Shown here in pieces: positions 8,776 through 16,617 of a DNA stretch of 64,000 nt. This stretch comes from Brevibacterium sp. UCMA 11754 (GTDB lineage Bacteria > Actinomycetota > Actinomycetes > Actinomycetales > Brevibacteriaceae). Position numbers and translations under genes: made by a program. The notes under the pieces were generated by a model. The model did no database searches, was not told the DNA's origin, and worked only from the letters and a program-made list of their open reading frames with translations. Where the stretch lies: the NCBI RefSeq assembly GCF_021532275.1, contig NZ_JACBOT010000021.1, forward strand, positions 398,961-462,960, in the 5' to 3' direction. Numbering within the stretch: the stretch's first letter is position 1; the number at the start of each line of letters is the position of its first letter.

Positions 8776-9654
8776 CTACCTCCAGCGCGTGGACATGATC
8801 AGCCCCGCGACGAAGAAGGCGAAGCCGATGAGGATGTTCCAGTTCTGCCAAGCCTCGACCGGGAACGCTCCCTGCGAGACATAGAAGGTCACGAGCCAGA
8901 TCAGGCCGATGAGCAGGAGGCCGATGAGCACCGGCAGGAACCAGCGAGGATTCGGCTTGATCGTCTGCTGACCGGACTGCGAGGTGTAAGAGGCGGTCTT
9001 GCGACCCTGGGGGCGTTTGGCCGGATTGCCCGAACGCGAGGTGCGCTTGGTCGATGACCCCTTGGCACCAGCCCCCTTAGCCGATGAGCCCTTAGCGGAG
9101 GCACCCTTGGTGGTCTCGCTCTTCTCGGCAGACTTGCTGTCCTTGTCGACCTTGGCTGCCTTGTCGACCTTCTCGTACTTCTCAGTCTTCTTGGCGTCGG
9201 CGGTGGACTCGTCGGCTGTGTCGGCTGCATCAGCCTTATCAGCGGCGGCAGCTTTCTTGGCTCCGGAGCCCTTCGATGTGGACTTCTTGCCGGTGGCGGC
9301 TGCCGTGGACTTCTTGGCCGTCTCGTCATCTGCAGTGTTGTCGTCATCTGCGGCGTTGTCGTCGCCGACAGTGGAGGCGTCGGCGTCACCGTCGGCAGCC
9401 TCGGCGTCGGCAGCTTCAGCGTCGCCGTCGATGTCATCATCGTCGGCCACCACGTCGGATTTATCGGAGGACTCATCCAGGTTGAGGAGGTCGCCCTCGA
9501 GGCTCTCGTCCCCCAGGTCCTCCGTCTGCTCGACCTGCGAGTCCTCTACTGCCTCGACATCGTCGTTCGGCTGGGTCTTGGTTTCGACATTGGCCTTCGA
9601 CGAGTTGCGAGAAGTGCGCTGGGGGCGCTGGGTCCGTCCGTTGGACTTGGCCAC
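8776..9654 (-). CDS. crgA: Cell-division protein CrgA with long acidic/lysine-rich N-terminal extension
   Basis: CrgA is a small septal membrane protein that recruits FtsI and related partners. The last 60 or so of 292 residues are a normal CrgA: NPRWFLPVLIGLLLIGLIWL, a short loop, then WNILIGFAFFVAGLIMSTRW. Typical CrgA is about 80-95 residues. Here about 200 extra residues precede it: first an Asp/Glu/Ala-rich stretch (about 30-110), then Lys/Ala/Ser/Thr-rich sequence resembling histone-like tails (KKSTAAATGKKSTSKGSGAK). The start is GTG 9654 with AAGGAG just upstream. The extension is probably disordered and cytosolic. It stands convergent to nothing and divergent from the sortase gene, and has its own terminator. 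Confidence 0.88.
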   Translation of the reverse strand: MAKSNGRTQRPQRTSRNSSKANVETKTQPNDDVEAVEDSQVEQTEDLGDESLEGDLLNLDESSDKSDVVADDDDIDGDAEAADAEAADGDADASTVGDDNAADDDNTADDETAKKSTAAATGKKSTSKGSGAKKAAAADKADAADTADESTADAKKTEKYEKVDKAAKVDKDSKSAEKSETTKGASAKGSSAKGAGAKGSSTKRTSRSGNPAKRPQGRKTASYTSQSGQQTIKPNPRWFLPVLIGLLLIGLIWLVTFYVSQGAFPVEAWQNWNILIGFAFFVAGLIMSTRWR

Positions 9655-9796
9655 GAGTACTCCTTATACGGCCGACCATTGCTGAGGTCACCGATTGATG
9701 AATAGGGACAATCGGACATCAGTCTACTCGTGACATCCGGCAGTTTTAAAAACTCCAACTACCCTGAGAACGACCTGTTTGTGCAGTTTCATGCGA

Positions 9797-9802
9797 TAAA
9801 GT
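9797..9802 (+). promoter_or_regulatory. Putative -10 element upstream of the sortase operon
   Basis: TAAAGT in an AT-richer patch. It implies that the start codon lies downstream, which argues against the in-frame GTG at 9801. Confidence 0.3.
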
Positions 9803-9869
9803 GCAATACGGTGTCCCCGCTTGTCCTCTGGGCGAGCCTCGGATTCGAAACAATAGGCACGGTGCAGCA

Positions 9870-11138
9870 GTGGTGAATGGTCCCTTCTCGGGTAACGAAT
9901 CAGACGCAGACGCGTCATCGCGACCCACTATTCGTCCTGCTCAGAGGCAGAACTCCTCGCATCACCCGGCCAATGAACGACACCAGTCACAGGGCGGATA
10001 CAGCGGTTACGAAGCGAACCCGTCCACAGAGCCCATGACCCCCGCACCCGACCTCGGCGGGGCTCCGAATTCGGGCGCAGGATCGAACCCAGGATCCGGC
10101 TCGCTTTCAGCGACCGATCAACCACTTCCCAGCCGCCGTGAACTCCGACGTCGCGAGGCTGAAGCTGCGGCCGCCAACGGGGGTCCGACCGCCGTCTACT
10201 CCGATGCGCCACTCGGTTACTCGGACTCGACTCAGGTAATGCCCGCGGTCAGCAGCGGAACGGACCCCAACCTCGGCGCCCATGCGGGTGCAGGCGCGGG
10301 CGCTGCGAACAACAGCGCACAGAACTACAGCGCACAGAACGACGGCGGACACAACGACGGAGGTCGCCGCACCAATCGTCGGAGGCAGAAGCCGGAGCGT
10401 GAGCCGCTGGGCCCAGTTCGCGGCACCATCCGCACCTTCGGCGAACTCTGCATCACCGCCGGAATGGTTCTCATCCTGTTCGTGGTCTGGCAGCTGTGGT
10501 GGACCGATATCGAAGCCAACCGCGACAACGAGGTGCTGGCCGACCAGCTCACCGATGACTGGCAGAACCAGGACCCCAACGAGCTTCCGGAGGATCCGGA
10601 CGAACCTGTCGTGGCGGATCCGGTGGGGAAGAACGAAGCGTTCGGCATTTTCTACATTCCGCGCTTCGGCGACGACTACTACCGCACGGTCGCCGAGGGT
10701 GTCGATCTCGAACCCGTCCTCAACCGGATGGGCGTGGGTCGGTACCCGAACTCCGCGATGCCGGGCGAAGTCGGCAACTTCTCGATCGCCGGCCACCGCG
10801 TCACCTACGGCAAACCGCTCAACCAGATCGCGAAGCTGCGTCCCGGCGATGAGATCATCGTCCAGACCAAGGACGGTTTCTACACCTATACGTTCCGCAA
10901 CTTCGACATCATCCTCCCCGATGCAGTCGAGGTGCTCGCACCGGTCCCCAACGAACCGAAATTCAAGGGCAAGGACCGGATCCTCACGATGACAGCCTGC
11001 AACCCGATGTTCTCGGCCCGAGAGCGCTACGTCGCCTACGCCGAGCTCACCGACTGGACTCCGGCCGGCGACGGTGCACCGGAGAACATCAAGGACTCGA
11101 AAGCCTACGACAAGGTCAGCAAGAACGGTGGTGCCTGA
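9870..11138 (+). CDS. Class E sortase
   Basis: Membrane transpeptidase that anchors surface proteins. A cytosolic Asn/Ser/Gly-rich N-terminus (about 170 residues, with a basic RRELRRRE patch) leads to one membrane helix (LCITAGMVLILFVVWQLWW). The sortase domain follows: FYIPRFGDDYYRTV, catalytic His in SIAGHRVTYG, catalytic Cys in TMTACNP (codon 10998-11000) and the Arg in SARERY. TACNP rather than TLxTC is typical of class E. The start is uncertain: GTG 9870 or 9873 is chosen because a -10-like TAAAGT lies at 9797. It is followed two bases later by a small membrane-protein gene and then pabA, the usual arrangement. Confidence 0.88.
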   Translation: MVNGPFSGNESDADASSRPTIRPAQRQNSSHHPANERHQSQGGYSGYEANPSTEPMTPAPDLGGAPNSGAGSNPGSGSLSATDQPLPSRRELRRREAEAAAANGGPTAVYSDAPLGYSDSTQVMPAVSSGTDPNLGAHAGAGAGAANNSAQNYSAQNDGGHNDGGRRTNRRRQKPEREPLGPVRGTIRTFGELCITAGMVLILFVVWQLWWTDIEANRDNEVLADQLTDDWQNQDPNELPEDPDEPVVADPVGKNEAFGIFYIPRFGDDYYRTVAEGVDLEPVLNRMGVGRYPNSAMPGEVGNFSIAGHRVTYGKPLNQIAKLRPGDEIIVQTKDGFYTYTFRNFDIILPDAVEVLAPVPNEPKFKGKDRILTMTACNPMFSARERYVAYAELTDWTPAGDGAPENIKDSKAYDKVSKNGGA

Positions 11139-11140
11139 GA

Positions 11141-11314
11141 ATGTACGGTCTGATCTGGCGACTGCTTCCGGGCAACTGGTTCATCAAACTCATCTTCGCC
11201 CTCATCCTCATCGCGGCCGTGGTGCTGCTGCTCATGCAGTACGTCTTCCCGGTCGTCGCCCCCTACATGCCCTTCAACAACGCAACTGTGACTGATGGAA
11301 GCGGTGGCCAATGA
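11141..11314 (+). CDS. Small conserved membrane protein between sortase and pabA
   Basis: 57 residues beginning MYGLIWRLLPGNWF, with one strong membrane helix (LIFALILIAAVVLLLMQYVF) and a short outer tail with PFNNATV. It starts two bases after the sortase stop and its TGA overlaps the pabA ATG (ATGA at 11311-11314), so translation is probably coupled. I recall similar small proteins at this position in other Actinobacteria. The function is unknown; a role in sortase function or membrane anchoring is a guess from context. Confidence 0.85.
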   Translation: MYGLIWRLLPGNWFIKLIFALILIAAVVLLLMQYVFPVVAPYMPFNNATVTDGSGGQ

Positions 11315-11985
11315 CAAAGATCCTCGTCGTCGACAACTATGACAGCTTCGTCTACACGCTCGTGTCCTACGTCCGTGAGCTCGGAGCCGAGACTCACGTC
11401 ATCCGCAATGACGATCTGAGCGCCGAGGCTGTCGTGACCCTGGCATCGGAGTACGACGGTGTCCTGTTGTCACCGGGTCCGGGAGTGCCGGCCGAATCGG
11501 GAGTGTGCCCGGACCTCATCGCCTGGGCGGAGACGTCTGGCACCCCGGTGTTCGGAGTCTGCCTGGGCCATCAGGCGCTGGGAGAGGTCTTCGGCGCCAC
11601 AGTGACCCACTCGCCGGTGCTCATGCACGGAAAGACCTCGGTCATCACCCACGACAGTCAGGGCATCTTCTTCGGCTGCAAGAACCCGCTGACCGTGACC
11701 CGCTATCACTCGCTGGCGATCGTTGATGAGACCATCGATCTCGAGAAGTTCCTGGTCACCGCCCGCACCGATGATGGGGTCGTGATGGCCATCGAACACC
11801 GTGAGCAGCCATTGTTCGGTGTTCAGTTCCACCCGGAATCCGTGCTCACGGAATGCGGCTACCTGATGCTGGGCAACTGGCTCGAGGTCTGTGGCATCGA
11901 CGGTGCCGCCGCTCGGGCTGCCGCGATGTCTCCGATGGCCTCGGCGATCGCGGCGAAGCCCGTCCCGGCCGCCACTCCGGCCTAA
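11311..11985 (+). CDS. pabA: Glutamine amidotransferase subunit of aminodeoxychorismate/anthranilate synthase
   Basis: Supplies ammonia from glutamine to the PabB or TrpE partner in folate or tryptophan synthesis. The 224-residue protein starts MTKILVVDNYDSFVYTL. It has the oxyanion loop SPGPGVP, nucleophile Cys in GVCLGHQALGE and the catalytic His-Glu in FHPESVLT. No pabB or trpE lies nearby, which fits the amphibolic PabA/TrpG at this locus in related genomes. The C-terminal PVPAATPA is followed by TAA. The reading frame then continues for 59 codons as Ala/Gln/Thr repeats (see the repeat entry), so the gene may have been shortened by a recent nonsense change. Confidence 0.92.
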   Translation: MTKILVVDNYDSFVYTLVSYVRELGAETHVIRNDDLSAEAVVTLASEYDGVLLSPGPGVPAESGVCPDLIAWAETSGTPVFGVCLGHQALGEVFGATVTHSPVLMHGKTSVITHDSQGIFFGCKNPLTVTRYHSLAIVDETIDLEKFLVTARTDDGVVMAIEHREQPLFGVQFHPESVLTECGYLMLGNWLEVCGIDGAAARAAAMSPMASAIAAKPVPAATPA

Positions 11986-12000
11986 GCGGCCGCCACTCCG

Positions 12001-12072
12001 GCTCAGACGGCTGCTTCGGCTCAGACGGCTGCTTCGGCTCAGACGGCTGCTTCGGCTCAGACGGCTGCTGAG
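12001..12072 (+). repeat. Four 18-bp tandem repeats just after pabA
   Basis: GCTCAGACGGCTGCTTCG is repeated at 12001, 12019, 12037 and 12055; the last copy diverges at its end. In the pabA frame, beyond the TAA at 11983, the units read AQTAAS. That frame ends with a TGA (12163-12165) that overlaps the ATG of the next gene. Confidence 0.9.
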
Positions 12073-12164
12073 GCGGCTGTTTCGACTAAGCAATCGCGCT
12101 CAGACTCTTCCTGTGGCCCTACTCGGCATATTAGGATCGTGAGACACACCGAGAGGACCCACTG

Positions 12165-12677
12165 ATGTCAGAGTCGAGTATCAACCGGAGCGAACCATTC
12201 CCCGAACTCACCGTGTTCGAGGCGACGTCGGTCCCCACCGCCGTCGTAGAGGTCAGGAATGTCGCCATGGAGGACCTTCCAACCCACTTCGACGCCGCCT
12301 TCTCCGGGCTGTTCCCTGCCCTGGCCGAGGCTGAGCAGGAAATCGCTGGTCCCGCATTCGCGCTGTACACGCGCCAACCCAGCGACACCGTCGACCTGGA
12401 GATCGGCCTTCCGCTCACCTCGGGGCTGAAGCAGGCCCTGCCTCTGGGCGAAGACCTTATCGCGATCCCGTCCCAGCTGCCCGGCGGGTCGATCGCCGCA
12501 CTGACCCATACCGGTGGATATGACGGATTGGGCGAGGCCTGGGCGGGGTTGATGAAGGCGGTCGTCGACGCCGGACACCACCCGGACCTGCCGTTCTTCG
12601 AGGTCTACGTGACAGAGCCGAACCCCGATATGGACCCGGCGGATCTGCGCACCGACCTCTTCCTCACTCTGTCCTGA
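12165..12677 (+). CDS. GyrI-like/AraC effector-binding-domain protein
   Basis: 170 residues, stand-alone small-molecule-binding fold of the GyrI/BmrR-C family. The sequence shows the two-repeat pattern with PTAVVEVRNVAMEDLPTHFD, then DLEIGLPL, and the later LPGGSIAALTHTGGYDGLGEAW that is characteristic of these domains. There is no DNA-binding domain. Such proteins bind or sequester amphipathic drugs or other ligands; the ligand here is unknown. The ATG at 12165 has GAGAGGA upstream. A terminator follows the stop closely. Confidence 0.8.
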   Translation: MSESSINRSEPFPELTVFEATSVPTAVVEVRNVAMEDLPTHFDAAFSGLFPALAEAEQEIAGPAFALYTRQPSDTVDLEIGLPLTSGLKQALPLGEDLIAIPSQLPGGSIAALTHTGGYDGLGEAWAGLMKAVVDAGHHPDLPFFEVYVTEPNPDMDPADLRTDLFLTLS

Positions 12678-12687
12678 CAAGACGAAC

Positions 12688-12723
12688 TGGGGCCGCCACC
12701 GAGACTTCTCGATGGCGGCCCCA
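12688..12723. terminator. Hairpin terminator between convergent genes
   Basis: TGGGGCCGCCACCGAG and CGATGGCGGCCCCA form a long GC-rich stem between the stop of the GyrI-like gene (+) and the stop of pknB (-). Confidence 0.75.
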
Positions 12724-12772
12724 GCCGTTTCAGACCTTCGGCGTGTCAGACCTGCGGTCTGGTCGGACTCAC

Positions 12773-14698
12773 TCAGCGGTTGCCGTCGGCACCTGTGTCG
12801 GAGAAGCCGTCGAACCAGTTGCCTCCGCCTCCGCCGATGGCCTCGGCGTCCGAGTCACTGTCCTTGTCTTTCTCGGCACCGGTGTCATCGCCGCTGTCGT
12901 CACTGCCGCCGTCGTCAGACGGCGAGGTGGGGACCCCGCCGGGTATGGATGGAATGCTCGGCGACGATGGCTCCTCCGGCGGCTTCTTGGCCACCTTGAC
13001 CGTGATCTCCGTGCCCTGCTTGACCTCGCTGCCGCCAGCCGATGACTGTTCGAAGACCTTCTTCGCCGGTTCGTCTGCGGTCTCGACCTCTTCGGTCTTG
13101 CACCCCAGCTGATAGTCGTCGCCTTCGAGAATCTCGCACGCTTCCTTCGCGGACTTGCCCGTCACATCGGGGACCTCGACCATTCCCGAGGACACGACGA
13201 GGTCGACGTTCGAGTCCACATCTACCTCGGAGCCGTTGCCGGGCTTCGTCTCGATGACGACACCCTTCTCCACGTCCGGAGAGTTCTGGGAGATGTGCGT
13301 GCCTGCCTGGAGCTTGGCGTCGTTGAGGATCTTGCGGGCACTTTCCTCAGATTTACCGGAGACATCGGGGACTTTGACGCTTTCGGGGCCGGAGGAGATG
13401 ACCAGTTTCACGACGCTGTCCTTGTTCACCCGCTGACCGCCGGCGGGATCGGTCTTGATGGCCTTGCCTTCGTCGACGTCCTCGCTGTAGGACTCGTCCC
13501 GGTCGACTCTCAGGCCCTGTTGGATGAGGGCGGACTCGGCCTCATCGGCGTTCAAGTTGGCCACGTCTGTGACCTCGACCTGGACGATCGGCTCGGGCTT
13601 GTTGATCTCATAGACCCACAGCGCCACCGCGGCCAGAGCCAACAGCACGAAGATGCTGCCGATCCAGATCCAGGCGCGGGACCGCCTCGGCGGTGGTGGT
13701 TGTTCGTCCTGCTTGGACATAATCGTCGACACGGCACCCGTCTCGGGCTCCACCTCGGCGTCTTGAGCATACTGCGGGGGACCCATCATGGCCCCAGCCA
13801 TCGGGAACGCCTGGGTGCGATCCATGTCGTCGTCGAAGCTCAGGGGACGACCGTCACGGGCCGCGAGGACATCCTCACGGAAGATGTAGGCGTCCTGGTA
13901 ACGCTCGTCACGATCCTTCAGCAGCGCATGCATGAGGAGGCGGTCGACCTCAGGGGGAACATTCGGATTGTAGAAGCTCGGCGGCTTCGGCGTCTCTCCC
14001 ACGTGCTGGTAGGCGACTGCCAGCTGCGAATCTCCGACGAACGGGGGGCGGCCGACGAGGAGTTCATAGAGTAGGCAGGCCGTCGAATACAGGTCGGAAC
14101 GGGCGTCGACGACCTCACCGCGGGCCTGCTCGGGGGACAGGTACTGGGCGGTGCCCACGACCGACTGGGACTGGGTCAGCCCGCTGTTGTCCTTGAGAGC
14201 GCGGGCGATGCCGAAGTCCATGACCTTGATGTCACCCTCGGGGGTGAGCATGACGTTGGCTGGCTTGATATCGCGGTGGACGATTCCGTTGCGGTGGGAG
14301 TACTCGAGTGGGGCGAGTACACCGGCGACGACGTTGAGCGCCTCGTCGATGGTCAGGGTGCCGTGTTCGTTGAGGACTTCGCGCAGGGTCTGGCCTTCGA
14401 CATACTCCATGACGATGAAGGGCACGGAGACGCTGGAGCCTCCGGTCTCCACGAAGTCCTCTTCGCCCGAGTCGTAGACAGCGACGATGCCCGGATGGTT
14501 CAGCCCTGCCGCGGACTGAGCCTCACGCTTGAGACGCGTGTGGAACGAGGGATCGCGAGCGAGATCGGACCGCAGAAGTTTGATCGCGACGCGCCGGCCG
14601 AGCCGGTTGTCGACGCCCTCGTGCACTTCTGCCATGCCCCCACGGCCGAGGAGCGCACGAACCTCGTACCGCCCCGACAGCACCTTGGGTTCATTCAT
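12773..14698 (-). CDS. pknB: PASTA-domain Ser/Thr protein kinase (PknB type)
   Basis: Transmembrane kinase that senses muropeptides or lipid II and phosphorylates division and wall enzymes. 641 residues: kinase domain 10-280 with glycine loop GRGGMAEV (18-25), Lys40, HRDIKPAN (141-148) and DFG (161-163). The membrane helix is 343-363. Three PASTA repeats lie outside (about 372-440, 441-507, 508-575), each ending in SSG or an equivalent. A Ser/Asp/Gly-rich tail ends in GNWFDGFSDTG. Mycobacterial PknB has four PASTA domains. It is the last gene of the fhaA-to-pknB operon, 83 bases after pknA. Confidence 0.96.
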   Translation of the reverse strand: MNEPKVLSGRYEVRALLGRGGMAEVHEGVDNRLGRRVAIKLLRSDLARDPSFHTRLKREAQSAAGLNHPGIVAVYDSGEEDFVETGGSSVSVPFIVMEYVEGQTLREVLNEHGTLTIDEALNVVAGVLAPLEYSHRNGIVHRDIKPANVMLTPEGDIKVMDFGIARALKDNSGLTQSQSVVGTAQYLSPEQARGEVVDARSDLYSTACLLYELLVGRPPFVGDSQLAVAYQHVGETPKPPSFYNPNVPPEVDRLLMHALLKDRDERYQDAYIFREDVLAARDGRPLSFDDDMDRTQAFPMAGAMMGPPQYAQDAEVEPETGAVSTIMSKQDEQPPPPRRSRAWIWIGSIFVLLALAAVALWVYEINKPEPIVQVEVTDVANLNADEAESALIQQGLRVDRDESYSEDVDEGKAIKTDPAGGQRVNKDSVVKLVISSGPESVKVPDVSGKSEESARKILNDAKLQAGTHISQNSPDVEKGVVIETKPGNGSEVDVDSNVDLVVSSGMVEVPDVTGKSAKEACEILEGDDYQLGCKTEEVETADEPAKKVFEQSSAGGSEVKQGTEITVKVAKKPPEEPSSPSIPSIPGGVPTSPSDDGGSDDSGDDTGAEKDKDSDSDAEAIGGGGGNWFDGFSDTGADGNR

Positions 14699-14781
14699 TC
14701 TGGTCCTCCGCTTGGTTCACCCACGTCGTGGGAAAGTACTCCGCATGTCAAGTAGATTACTCGTCTTCTCAGCGCATGGTG

Positions 14782-16617
14782 TCAGCCAAAGATCGACTCG
14801 TCCAAGTTCGCGCCGGCACTGGGATCTTCGTTGCCGCCGCCTCCGGACGGGTTTCCGCCGCCGTCGTCGGAGCTGGTGGACCCGCTGTTCGAGTTCGAAC
14901 CGCTGTTGTCATTGCCGTTCTGGCCGCCGTTCGGATCGCTGCTCGAGCCCGAGTCGGTGTCAGTTCCATTGTCGGTGCTGCTCGAATCGCTGCCCTCGGA
15001 ATCGCTGCTCGAATCACTGTTCGAAGCACTGTCGGAATTCGACGAGCCGGTGTCGTTCGAGTTGCTGCTCTCGTTGCTCGAGGAGCCCCCGTCGTCGTTG
15101 CTGCTCGATCCCGAACCCTCGTCGTCGCTGGTCTCCGACGGTGTGGGAGTGCTCGAAGGTTCAGGTTCCTCCGTCTCCACCGGCTCTTCGGCCGGGCCAG
15201 AGGAGATGTAGAGCGTGACGGTGTCGCCCTCTTCGAAGGTGTAGCCGTTGTCGCCCTCACCCACATCGGCGACCGTGCCCGCTGCGCGGGAGGACTCGAT
15301 GGTCTGGGTCTCGGCTTCCACCCCCTGTCGTTCGAGGTTCTGAGTCGCCGAGGATTCGGTCAGTCCGATGTAATCGCTCTTGTCGATTTCGATCGTCTTC
15401 GCTGCCTGCGAAGTCGTGGGAGCGCTGGTGCTGGGGTCCGGCTCGGGCTCGGCGTTGCCTCCTCCGAGGAAGAACCACAGCAGCGAACCGACGGCGATGA
15501 GTGCGACGATCGCGAGGATCCAGATGAGGGCGCGGCCCTTCTTCGACTGCTTCTCGTCGAGTTCCCTGTCCTCTGCGTTCTCCGCGTCGAGTTCGCTGCC
15601 GTTCGCAGCCCCGGCGCCCGCTGCACCGGCACCAGCAACACCTGCACCCGGGTAGACACGAGTCTCCTCGTTGGACGCCGTGACCGGCATCGCCTTGGTC
15701 GTCGGCACGGGTTCGGGGCTGTTGAAGACCTGGGTCAGTGCATCGGAGGCGGCGCTGCCCAGTCGCATCTGCGGCAGAATCTCTTCGGCAGCTGCGACAT
15801 CGCCTGCGGCCAGCGCATCGGCGGCCCGGGATACGGCCATGGCATCGGAGGGCCTGCGTTCGGGCTTCTTCTCAAGCAGGCAGTCGACGAAGCGGCGCAA
15901 TGGCTCGGACACCGTGTCCGGCAGCGGCGGATGCTGCTGGTTGACCTGGGCGATGGCGATCGCGACCTGCGAGTCACCGGTGAACGGACGCTGCCCGGCC
16001 AGTGCCTCATAGGCGATGATGCCCAGAGCGTAGAGGTCGGAGCCGGACCCCGAACCCTTGCCGGTGGCCTGCTCCGGTGCCAGGTACTGGGCGGTGCCCA
16101 TCACCTGGCCGGTCTTCGTCAGCGGGGCCTGGTCGGTGACGCGGGCGATGCCGAAGTCCGTGATCTTGACCCGGAAGTCCGGGGTCATGAGGATGTTGCC
16201 GGGTTTGATGTCGCGGTGGATGACTCCGACCTTGTGGGCCGCCCCCAGCGCCTGCGCGGACTGGGAGACGATGCTCAGAGTGTCCGTCTCCGACAGGGGT
16301 GCGCTGCGCTCGATGATCGCCGACAGTGCCTCACCTGGCACGTACTCCATGACGAGATAGGGGGATCCCTGCTCGTCGCCGTAGTCGAAGACACCGGCGA
16401 TTCCGGGGTCCGATGCCCGTCCCATGTTCTGTGCCTCGGCGCGGAACCGCGCGAGGAAGGTCGTATCCGAAAGGTATTCGTCCTTGAGGATCTTCGCCGC
16501 AATCTCACGGCCGAGCACGGAGTCGACGCCCTTCCAGACCTCGCCCATACCGCCCACGGCGATGCGAGAGGTGAGTTTGTATCGGTTTCCCAACAGGGTG
16601 CCTTCGACGGGTCTCAT
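14782..16617 (-). CDS. pknA: Ser/Thr protein kinase with one PASTA-like domain and Ser/Asp-rich tail (PknA position)
   Basis: 611 residues. The kinase domain has AVGGMGEV (20-27), Lys42, HRDIKPGN (134-141) and DFG (154-156). An Ala/Gly-rich linker precedes the membrane helix at 362-384. Outside lies one PASTA-like domain (407-474) with DYIGLTESSATQNLERQGV. The tail, about 475-611, is almost entirely Ser, Asp, Asn, Gly and Glu. Mycobacterial PknA lacks an extracellular PASTA domain, so the exterior differs here. The ATG overlaps the pbpA stop (ATGA), showing translational coupling. The tail could span the wall or be a glycosylation or calcium-binding region; this is inference. Confidence 0.94.
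   Translation of the reverse strand: MRPVEGTLLGNRYKLTSRIAVGGMGEVWKGVDSVLGREIAAKILKDEYLSDTTFLARFRAEAQNMGRASDPGIAGVFDYGDEQGSPYLVMEYVPGEALSAIIERSAPLSETDTLSIVSQSAQALGAAHKVGVIHRDIKPGNILMTPDFRVKITDFGIARVTDQAPLTKTGQVMGTAQYLAPEQATGKGSGSGSDLYALGIIAYEALAGQRPFTGDSQVAIAIAQVNQQHPPLPDTVSEPLRRFVDCLLEKKPERRPSDAMAVSRAADALAAGDVAAAEEILPQMRLGSAASDALTQVFNSPEPVPTTKAMPVTASNEETRVYPGAGVAGAGAAGAGAANGSELDAENAEDRELDEKQSKKGRALIWILAIVALIAVGSLLWFFLGGGNAEPEPDPSTSAPTTSQAAKTIEIDKSDYIGLTESSATQNLERQGVEAETQTIESSRAAGTVADVGEGDNGYTFEEGDTVTLYISSGPAEEPVETEEPEPSSTPTPSETSDDEGSGSSSNDDGGSSSNESSNSNDTGSSNSDSASNSDSSSDSEGSDSSSTDNGTDTDSGSSSDPNGGQNGNDNSGSNSNSGSTSSDDGGGNPSGGGGNEDPSAGANLDESIFG

Noticed and set aside
12001..12072. CRISPR-like array
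   Set aside because: Units of 18 bp are contiguous, without spacers, and are in a coding frame. No cas genes are in the window.
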